From the NCBI GenBank assembly GCA_037145635.1, contig JBBCXB010000012.1, positions 1 through 36,876 of the forward strand: a stretch of 36,876 nt of DNA, read 5' to 3'. The DNA is from JAATFS01 sp037145635. Its GTDB lineage: Bacteria; Pseudomonadota; Gammaproteobacteria; Xanthomonadales; Xanthomonadaceae. Shown here piece by piece: positions 31,165 to 36,876 of the stretch (position 1 is the first letter of the stretch; each line of letters begins with the position of its first letter). The translations under genes were made by a program, and so were the position numbers. The notes beneath the pieces are model-generated. The model did no database searches. It was not told where the DNA came from and was given only the letters and a program-made list of their open reading frames with translations.

Positions 31165-31959
31165 ATGCGACTGCCGATCAGTATCGTCGATGCCTTCACC
31201 CGGGAACGCTTCCGCGGCAACCCCGCCGCGGTGGTGCAGCTGCCGCAGTGGCTGCCGCGCGCGCTCCTGCAGTCGATCGCGCACGAGAACAACCTGTCCG
31301 AGACCGCGTTCCTGGTGCGCGAGGCCGACGGTGCGTTCGCGATCCGCTGGTTCTCGCCGGCCACCGAAATCGCGTTCTGCGGACATGCGGCGCTGGCCAG
31401 CGCGCACGTGATCGCGCGCGAACGGCAGGCGCCGTTCCCGATCACGCTGCGCGCCGCGACGGTGGGCGACCTGCGGATCGTGCGTTGCGCGGACGGCGAC
31501 GGCTTCGAGATGGATTTTCCGCAGCTGCCGGCCCAGGCGCAGGCCACGCCGCCGGCGGCGCTGCTGGCCGGGCTGTCGCGGCCGCCGCGGCGGGTGCTGC
31601 GCAATGCGCAGGCCTACGTGGCCGTGTACGACGAAGAGCAGCAGGTGCGCGAGCTGGTGCCCGACCTGGCTCAGCTGGCGACGCTCGCGCCCTGGGACGT
31701 GGTCGTCACCGCGCCCGGCGAGCGGCACGATTTCGTGTCTCGCTACTTCTGGCCGTCCAAGGGCGGCACCGAAGACCCGGTGACCGGCTCGATCCATACC
31801 GCGCTCGCGCCGTACTGGGCGCAGGTGCTCGGGCGCACCCGGCTGTCGGCGCTGCAGGTATCGGCCCGCACGGGCCTGCTGCAGTGCCGGGTGGCGGCCG
31901 CGCGGGTGTACGTCAGCGGCACGACCGTGCACTACCTCGACGGCCACATCGAGATCTGA
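31165..31959 (+). CDS. PhzF-family isomerase/epimerase
   Basis: A 264-residue protein with the PhzF fold motifs: V-D-A-F-T near the start, G-N-P-A-A-V-V (18-24), catalytic Glu46 in N-N-L-S-E-T-A-F-L, T-E-I-A-F-C-G-H-A-A-L-A-S-A, and G-G-T-E-D-P-V-T-G-S. PhzF itself isomerises a phenazine precursor, but most members act on other amino-acid-like substrates. No phenazine genes are nearby. It is divergent from the MocR gene (112-bp gap) and followed by an EamA exporter, which suggests handling of an amino-acid derivative. Confidence 0.9.
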   Translation: MRLPISIVDAFTRERFRGNPAAVVQLPQWLPRALLQSIAHENNLSETAFLVREADGAFAIRWFSPATEIAFCGHAALASAHVIARERQAPFPITLRAATVGDLRIVRCADGDGFEMDFPQLPAQAQATPPAALLAGLSRPPRRVLRNAQAYVAVYDEEQQVRELVPDLAQLATLAPWDVVVTAPGERHDFVSRYFWPSKGGTEDPVTGSIHTALAPYWAQVLGRTRLSALQVSARTGLLQCRVAAARVYVSGTTVHYLDGHIEI

Positions 31960-32014
31960 GCGCGCCGCGGCCACGCGCCGCGCCCGCGTCATCCCTCACT
32001 ACTGGAGAAAGAGA

Positions 32015-32914
32015 ATGGATCCACAGGAACGCGGCACGCATCGCACCGCGCTGGCGCAGCTGCTGATCGGCGAGGTGCTGATCGGTTCGGTCGGCGTGTT
32101 CGTGCACGAAAGCGGGCAGGACGCGGTGACCGCGGTGTTCTACCGCTGCCTGTTCGGCGCGCTGTTCCTGCTGGCCTGGGGCCTGGCCCGCGGCCACCTG
32201 CGCGGCCTGCTGCAGGACCGCGCGCTGCTGCTGGGCGCGACCGCCTCGGGCGTGCTGCTGGTGCTGAACTGGGTGGCCCTGTTCGCCGGCATGGCGCATT
32301 CGTCGATCGGCGTGGCGACGATGGTCTACCACTTCTTCCCGTTCGTGATGCTGATCCTGGCCGCGGTGGTGCAGGGCGAGCGCACGCGGCCGGCGGACGT
32401 GGGCTGGACGCTGCTGGCCTTCGTCGGCGTGATCGGCTCGGCCGACCCGCTGCGGCTGTGGGCGCAGGCCGACACGCGCTACCTCACCGGCATCGCGCTG
32501 ACGCTGCTGGCCGCGGTGCTGTGCGGCGCCTCGCTGATGATGTCGCGGCGGGTGGGGCGGCAGCGCCCGTTCGCCGTGGTCACCGTGCAGTGCTGGGTCG
32601 GCGTGCTGATGCTGGCGGGGTTCTCCAGTGCCACGGCGCTGCACCCGGGCCCGCACTGGTTCTGGCTGGTGGGCCTGGGCGTGATCCACAGCGGCGTGGT
32701 CTACGTGCTGTTCTATTCCGCCTACCGGCATCTGCCGGTGGCGACCATCGCGGTGGTCGCCTTCGTGTACCCGCTGGTGACGCTGGTGCTGGACTACCTG
32801 GTCTACGGCCATCGCCTGCACGGCGTGCAGCTGGCCGGCCTGGGCCTGATCGTGCTCGGCACCCTGGGCGTGAACCTGCGCTGGGGGCCGGCACCGCGCA
32901 CCGCGGCGGCCTGA
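32015..32914 (+). CDS. EamA/DMT-family exporter
   Basis: A 299-residue membrane protein with about ten hydrophobic helices in two EamA repeats (about 15-140 and 155-290). The second ends with V-Y-P-L-V-T-L-V-L-D-Y-L-V-Y-G, typical of the family. GGAG lies 7 bases before the ATG. It follows the PhzF-like gene by 55 bp, probably as one transcript under MocR control. EamA proteins export amino acids, purines or other metabolites; the substrate is unknown. Confidence 0.9.
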   Translation: MDPQERGTHRTALAQLLIGEVLIGSVGVFVHESGQDAVTAVFYRCLFGALFLLAWGLARGHLRGLLQDRALLLGATASGVLLVLNWVALFAGMAHSSIGVATMVYHFFPFVMLILAAVVQGERTRPADVGWTLLAFVGVIGSADPLRLWAQADTRYLTGIALTLLAAVLCGASLMMSRRVGRQRPFAVVTVQCWVGVLMLAGFSSATALHPGPHWFWLVGLGVIHSGVVYVLFYSAYRHLPVATIAVVAFVYPLVTLVLDYLVYGHRLHGVQLAGLGLIVLGTLGVNLRWGPAPRTAAA

Positions 32915-32935
32915 GTGCCGGCGGTGCGCGCTCCC

Positions 32936-33274
32936 TCACCGCACGTTGCGCAGTTCCCAGTGGTGGCCGGCCAGCACGTGCATGCGGTGCTTGAGGATGT
33001 CGCCGGGAATGGTGGTGGTGGCGACCAGGTTGATGCGCAGGTCGCTCTGCTCGCCGGTGACCCGGGCCGAAGCGTCGGTGATGCCCATGCTCGGGTCCAC
33101 CTCGTCCGGATCGGGCTGCAGCTGGCGCCAGCGCTCGAACCAGGCCGGGTCGGCCAGGGCGGCCTGCAGCTGTTCGGCGAAGGCCTCGGCGCCGTGCGCG
33201 CTGAAGCTCACCGCCGGCTCGCTGCCGCGGGCCAGTTTGGGGTCGGGAAGGCTGATCGAATAGCTGACGGACAT
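32936..33274 (-). CDS. conserved hypothetical protein
   Basis: A 112-residue soluble protein with no signal peptide, membrane helix or motif I recognise. It starts M-S-V-S-Y-S-I-S-L-P-D-P-K and ends H-H-W-E-L-R-N-V-R; an acidic middle (D-P-D-E-V-D-P-S-M-G) is followed by a beta-rich part. It follows the isomerase gene on the same strand with an 86-bp gap and is convergent with the EamA gene. Codon use looks like that of its neighbours, which supports a real gene. Confidence 0.65.
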   Translation of the reverse strand: MSVSYSISLPDPKLARGSEPAVSFSAHGAEAFAEQLQAALADPAWFERWRQLQPDPDEVDPSMGITDASARVTGEQSDLRINLVATTTIPGDILKHRMHVLAGHHWELRNVR

Positions 33275-33360
33275 GGTGTTCTCTCTTGGATTGCGGGGTC
33301 ACGGTAGCGGGGCGGCGGTGAGCGTTCCGTCGATGCGCAGGGCTCGCGCCGGGCGTGGCG

Positions 33361-33990
33361 TCAGGCCTGGCGGCGGATGCCTTCCGGCAGCTCGGCCAGG
33401 CGCGCCATCTCGCCGTGCAGCAGGCAATCGGGGTCGGCCAGCACGCTCTCGATCAGGCCGTGCGCGTCGTTGCCCCAGAACAGCTCCTCGCCGATTGCCA
33501 GCGTGGGTACGCCGAACACCCCGGCCGCCAGCGCGGCCTCGGTGTTGGCGCGCAGCGTCGCCTTGACCTCCGGCGCGGCGATCGCGGCGGCGACGTCGGC
33601 GATGCCGAGCATGCCCGCGACCGGCTCCAGCGTGCAGGCGCTGTCGCCGGCGTGGCCGTCGCGCCAGATCCAGTCGAAGATCGCGTCCACCGCCTGCGCG
33701 CGGGCGCCGGCGGCGATGCACAGGCGCAGGGCCGCCAGCGGGTTGAACGGATGCGCCGGCGGGAAGCGCAGCGCCACGCCCTCGTGCCGTGCCTGCCACT
33801 GCACCTGCCGATAGGTGAAGACGCGCTTGCCGGGGATCTCGGCCGGCCCGCGCATGCCGCGTTCCTGCAGCACCGCGCCGAACACGATCGGCACCGGCAC
33901 GATCTGCGCGGCCTGGGGCAGGCGCTGCAGCTTCTGCCAATGCAGGTAGGAGAACGGCGAGACGAAGTCGAAATACCAGCGCAGATCCAT
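33361..33990 (-). CDS. 2-hydroxychromene-2-carboxylate isomerase-like (DsbA-fold, kappa-GST)
   Basis: A 209-residue protein with the kappa-class/HCCA isomerase start Y-F-D-F-V-S-P-F-S-Y, where Ser11 is the glutathione-activating residue, and the cis-Pro region G-V-F-G-V-P-T-L-A-I-G-E-E-L-F-W-G-N-D. HCCA isomerases use glutathione in aromatic degradation; many members have no known substrate. The full length matches the family. No naphthalene pathway genes are adjacent. Confidence 0.88.
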   Translation of the reverse strand: MDLRWYFDFVSPFSYLHWQKLQRLPQAAQIVPVPIVFGAVLQERGMRGPAEIPGKRVFTYRQVQWQARHEGVALRFPPAHPFNPLAALRLCIAAGARAQAVDAIFDWIWRDGHAGDSACTLEPVAGMLGIADVAAAIAAPEVKATLRANTEAALAAGVFGVPTLAIGEELFWGNDAHGLIESVLADPDCLLHGEMARLAELPEGIRRQA

Positions 33991-34297
33991 GGGGCGGCCT
34001 CCATCGAATCGGGCAGCTTACCCAGCCGCGCGCCGCACCGCATCCTTGGTGCGCTGCCGCAGCGGGCGCTGCACCGGCGGGCGTGCCGGCCCGCCCCCGG
34101 TGCCGGACGCGCTCGCGCGTCTCGCGCGGACGTGGGAAGCGTCAACCGGCGCACGCCCGCGACCACGACACGCGCCCGCTATTGCGTGCGGGCATGCATC
34201 GCCCGGTTCTTTTCATAGCCCGCGCCGTGCCGGGGCGGCTAGCGTCGGCGACGGCGCAGCGAGCGCCGCACGTCACTCAGTCCGGAGGAGTACGCAC
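33991..34297. other. divergent gap before the GH12 gene, with a strong hairpin
   Basis: No gene is supported. A compound hairpin is visible: GCACCGG (34071-34077) pairs with CCGGTGC (34097-34103) and encloses a further GC-rich stem. AGCGGGCGCT (34061-34070) precedes it. The GH12 ribosome-binding site GGAGGAG is at 34284-34290. I cannot place promoters confidently. Confidence 0.4.
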
Positions 34298-35101
34298 ATG
34301 CACAAGGTCGACAACCCGTCCGTCACCGCCCGCCCGCCGCGTCGCCGCGGCACCCGGCGCGGCTGGCGCGCCGCCCTGGCCCTGGGCCTGGCCGTGCTGG
34401 CACCGGCGGCGCTGGCCGGGCCCTACAAGGTGTTCGGCAACCACTACGCGTGGGTCAACAATTTCAACGACCCCGGCAACGCCATCCAGGGCACGTTCGC
34501 GACCGGCAGCACGCCGGGCCTGACCGTGAACTTCAATTTCGCCAACTACGATCTGTATGGCTACCCGGCGATCGTGCGCGGCTCGCACTACGGCTGGAAC
34601 CCCACCGGCGACACCCTGTTCCCGCGCAAGGTCTCCACGCTGAGCGCGATCCCGTGCTGGTTCTCCTACAGCGCCGGCGGCAGCAACCTGGCCGGCGACT
34701 TCGCCTACGACCTGTTCTTCCGCAACGACGCCACCCCCGGCAGCCCGCAGCTGGAGGTGATGATCTGGGGCGGACACAATTCGTGGCCGATCGGCACCCA
34801 GACCGCGACCAACGTCGTCACCGCCGGCGGCTACACCTTCGACCTGTGGGAGGGCTACAACAGCGGCGCCGGCTACTACGTCTACACCTTCATCCCGCAC
34901 GGCAGCGCCGGCCAGGCCACGCTGCCGACCAGCGGCAGCCTCAACGTCGACATCAAGGTCTTCCTCAACTGGCTGCAGGCCAACCGTTCCAAGGACGGGC
35001 GCTACAGCAACGCGATGTACCTGGACGTGGTCGAAGCCGGCTTCGAGGTGGTGCGCGGCAACGGCTGGGCCTACGTGGGCGCCGGCATCGACGCCTACTG
35101 A
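34298..35101 (+). CDS. secreted GH12-family endo-glucanase
   Basis: A 267-residue protein with a Tat-like or Sec signal peptide (R-R-R-G-T-R-R-G-W-R then a hydrophobic run, cleavage after A-L-A at residue 40). The mature part matches glycoside hydrolase family 12: Y-D-L-Y-G-Y-P-A-I-V-R-G-S-H-Y-G-W (84-100), nucleophile Glu153 in L-E-V-M-I-W, and probable acid/base Glu250 in A-G-F-E-V-V-R-G-N-G. GH12 enzymes cut beta-1,4-glucan or xyloglucan in plant walls. GGAGGAG lies 7 bases upstream of the ATG, and a clear terminator follows, so it is probably transcribed alone. Confidence 0.9.
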   Translation: MHKVDNPSVTARPPRRRGTRRGWRAALALGLAVLAPAALAGPYKVFGNHYAWVNNFNDPGNAIQGTFATGSTPGLTVNFNFANYDLYGYPAIVRGSHYGWNPTGDTLFPRKVSTLSAIPCWFSYSAGGSNLAGDFAYDLFFRNDATPGSPQLEVMIWGGHNSWPIGTQTATNVVTAGGYTFDLWEGYNSGAGYYVYTFIPHGSAGQATLPTSGSLNVDIKVFLNWLQANRSKDGRYSNAMYLDVVEAGFEVVRGNGWAYVGAGIDAY

Positions 35102-35117
35102 ACACGGCGGTACGCCT

Positions 35118-35155
35118 GCCCACGCTGCGGCGGAAGCCGTCGCCGCAGCGTGGGC
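35118..35155 (+). terminator. terminator hairpin after the GH12 gene
   Basis: A perfect 15-bp stem, GCCCACGCTGCGGCG (35118-35132) with CGCCGCAGCGTGGGC (35141-35155), and an 8-base loop, starting 16 bases past the GH12 stop. There is no long U-run after it, common in GC-rich genomes. Confidence 0.65.
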
Positions 35156-35284
35156 CCTGGCCGCGTGCCCGCGGCGGTGCGATGGCACCGTCCCGGCCCC
35201 GCACCGTGTCTACTGCGCACCTCGCCGATGTGCCACCGTCGCGGCGCGCGCCGTTCGGCCGCGCTTACGGCAGGCGTCGCTACC

Positions 35285-36580
35285 ATGGTCGCGATGACCG
35301 TTGCCCACGACGCCTTCCGCACCGATGCCGCCCCGCTGCTCGACACGCTCGCCGCGGCCCACGACCTGCTGCTGATCCAGGACCTGGACGGCGTCTGCAT
35401 GGAACTGGTGCGCGATCCGCTGGACCGCTGCATCGCGCGCGACTACGTTGAGGCCGCGGCGGCGCTGGGGCCGCGTTTCTACGTGCTCACCAACGGCGAG
35501 CACTTCGGCCGCCGCGGGGTCAATGCCCTCGTCGACCGGCTGTTCGCCGAACCCGGGCAGGCGCGCCGCCAGGGCGCCTATCTGCCGGGCCTGGCCGCCG
35601 GCGGCGTGCAGTGGCAGGACCGCGACGGCGAGGTGACGCATCCCGGCGTCGGCACCGACGAGCTGGCCTTCCTGCGCGCGGTGCCGGCCCAGGCCGCGGC
35701 GTTCCTGCGCGCCCGGCTGGCGGCACCGCCGTTCGCGCTGCCGGCCGCCACGATCGAGGACCTGGTCGGGACCACGGTGCTCGACAACGCGGTCTCGCCC
35801 ACACTCAACGCCAACCGGCTGCACCAGTGGCTGGGCGGCGATGCCGCGCGCTACCTGCAGTTGCAGCAGGCCCTGGCCGGCTTCATGGACACACTGCTGC
35901 AGCAGGCCGCGGCCCGGGGGCTCGGCGCGTCCTTCTTCGTGCACTACGCCCCCAACCTGGGACGCGATGCGGCTGGACACGAGCGCTGGAAACCCGCGGC
36001 CGGTGCCGACGCCGGCACCACCGATTTCCAGTTCATGCTGCGCGGCGCGGTCAAGGAAGCGGGCGTGCTGGCCCTGCTCAACCGCCATTACCAGCGCCGC
36101 ACCGGCCATTGCCCGCTGGGCGAAGGTTTCACCGCGCGCGATGCGCCCCGCGATCCGGAGGCCCTGCGCGCGCTCGCACGCGCCCGCTTCGATCCGGCGC
36201 ACATGCCGTGCATCGTCGGCGTGGGCGACACCGTCGGCAGCGTGCGCGCGGCCGACGGCGACCGTGCGCACTGGCTGCGCGGCGGAAGCGACCGCGGCTT
36301 CCTGCAGCTGGTGCAGTGGCTGGGCGAGGATTTCGGCACTGGCAACCGGGTGTTGTACGTGGACAGCAGCGGTGGCGAGGTGCGCCGGCCCGGCGTGGAC
36401 GCGGCCGCGCTGGCCCGTTGCCGGCGGACGCCCGGTGCCACGCCGTGGAGCGCACTGGAAGGCATCACCGATGCGGACGACCCGCTGCGGCTGGACCATG
36501 TGTTCACCGGCGGCCACCGCGAGTACGTGGCCTTCTTCATGGCGCTGGCGCAGCGGTTGTCGAGGCGCGACGCGATGTGA
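35285..36580 (+). CDS. ggpP: glucosylglycerol-3-phosphatase
   Basis: A protein of 431 residues from ATG 35285 (or 428 from ATG 35294; no strong ribosome-binding site for either). It has the HAD-type start L-I-Q-D-L-D-G-V-C-M-E-L-V-R-D-P-L with the catalytic Asp pair, Y-V-L-T-N-G-E-H-F, and C-I-V-G-V-G-D-T-V-G-S-V-R near 310-320, which fits the StpA/GgpP family. That enzyme removes phosphate from glucosylglycerol-phosphate to make the osmoprotectant glucosylglycerol. The partner synthase GgpS, often adjacent or fused, is not in the window. It runs up to the repeat region at the right end. Confidence 0.85.
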   Translation: MVAMTVAHDAFRTDAAPLLDTLAAAHDLLLIQDLDGVCMELVRDPLDRCIARDYVEAAAALGPRFYVLTNGEHFGRRGVNALVDRLFAEPGQARRQGAYLPGLAAGGVQWQDRDGEVTHPGVGTDELAFLRAVPAQAAAFLRARLAAPPFALPAATIEDLVGTTVLDNAVSPTLNANRLHQWLGGDAARYLQLQQALAGFMDTLLQQAAARGLGASFFVHYAPNLGRDAAGHERWKPAAGADAGTTDFQFMLRGAVKEAGVLALLNRHYQRRTGHCPLGEGFTARDAPRDPEALRALARARFDPAHMPCIVGVGDTVGSVRAADGDRAHWLRGGSDRGFLQLVQWLGEDFGTGNRVLYVDSSGGEVRRPGVDAAALARCRRTPGATPWSALEGITDADDPLRLDHVFTGGHREYVAFFMALAQRLSRRDAM

Positions 36581-36604
36581 GGTGTCGCGCGGAAGATGTC
36601 TTGT

Positions 36605-36876
36605 CCGACGCCCGCAGTCCGTAGCCTCCGGACGTGCCGGATGGTGGCTGGCTTCGGCAGGAGGCGTTAGCCTGATTGGGGATAGTCTCCTCGGCACGGC
36701 AGACGTCCAGTCCGAAGCCCGCAGCCCGCAGCTTCAGGACGTGGCGGACGATGGTCGGCTTCGGCGGGGGCGTCAGCGTGACCGGGGACAGGCTCCTCGG
36801 CTCGGGCGGACATCCTGTCCGACTCGCCGCCGCGGCACATCCCTGTGCCGCTCTCCGCCTATCCCCGGCCACGCTG
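36605..36876. repeat. tandem copies of the palindromic element at the window end
   Basis: Two units of about 107 bp lie head to tail: the first starts near 36605 (CCGACGCCCGCAG), the second at 36712 (CCGAAGCCCGCAG). Each has a spacer ending in GGCTTCGGC followed by the element's left end (GCGTTAGCCTGATTGGGGA at 36664-36682, diverged; CGTCAGCGTGACCGGGG at 36771-36787, intact). Only the second keeps the right half, with the GGCACA-TCCC-TGTGCC hairpin, and it is cut by the window edge at 36876. The second unit is identical over long stretches to the copy at 71-180. Confidence 0.8.

Noticed and set aside
1..36876. tRNA or rRNA genes
   Set aside because: I looked for typical tRNA ends and rRNA words and saw none; a short or atypical RNA gene could still have been missed by eye.

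Overview
This is a gene-dense, very GC-rich chromosomal window from a gammaproteobacterium. The most likely family is Xanthomonadaceae (Lysobacteraceae), in the Xanthomonas/Lysobacter/Luteimonas/Stenotrophomonas range. That placement rests on recognised protein families (the DUF3348-DUF802-OmpA-DUF2894 operon, a VIT transporter, a plant-type glutamate-cysteine ligase, a glucosylglycerol-phosphate phosphatase), on the GGGGATT heptad repeats, and on small palindromic repeats of the REP type. It was read by eye; no search was run, so genus is not assigned.

Layout. 1-1039: no gene, but several repeats (a palindromic element with inverted ends in two copies, a nested palindrome, a 9-bp-period array, a 34-bp direct repeat). 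1040-3931 (minus): secreted metallo-beta-lactamase-fold hydrolase, AraC regulator, then a (GGGGATT)12 array and a VIT-type metal transporter. 4157-5521 (plus): gshA with a probable TTG start. 5538-8487 (minus): a lipoprotein and a two-component system. 8688-10568 (plus): a glycosyltransferase and a proline-rich lipoprotein with two Cys-pair repeats. 10745-15140 (plus): a tightly packed four-gene operon whose middle pair looks like a MotA/MotB or ZorA/ZorB stator with a very long cytoplasmic tail. 15318-16691 (minus) and 16790-17680 (plus): an SRPBCC protein and an NmrA-like protein, divergent from a LysR regulator. 17851-20295 (plus): the glutathione-dependent formaldehyde detoxification operon frmR-frmA-fghA with a clear FrmR-type operator. 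20347-21255 (minus): a predicted Tat-exported lipoprotein of the intradiol dioxygenase family. 21435-29490 (plus): a compact VirB-type type IV secretion cluster in the order B1-B2-B3-B4-B6-B9-B10-small Cys protein-B11, with no visible virB5, virB7, virB8 or virD4. 29646-32914: a MocR regulator divergent from a PhzF-like protein and an EamA exporter. 32936-33990 (minus): a hypothetical protein and a DsbA-fold isomerase. 34298-36580 (plus): a secreted GH12 endoglucanase and a glucosylglycerol-3-phosphatase. 36581-36876 returns to the palindromic repeat seen at the window start.

The two systems that most deserve attention are the stator-like operon at 10745-15140, which resembles the ZorAB motor of Zorya defence but carries no nuclease and instead has two small proteins of unknown function, and the reduced type IV secretion cluster. 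The secretion cluster encodes a small periplasmic protein whose cysteine-pair motif also occurs, duplicated, in the lipoprotein directly upstream of the stator operon. Gene starts were chosen from overlaps, ribosome-binding sites and family length; several remain uncertain and are marked.
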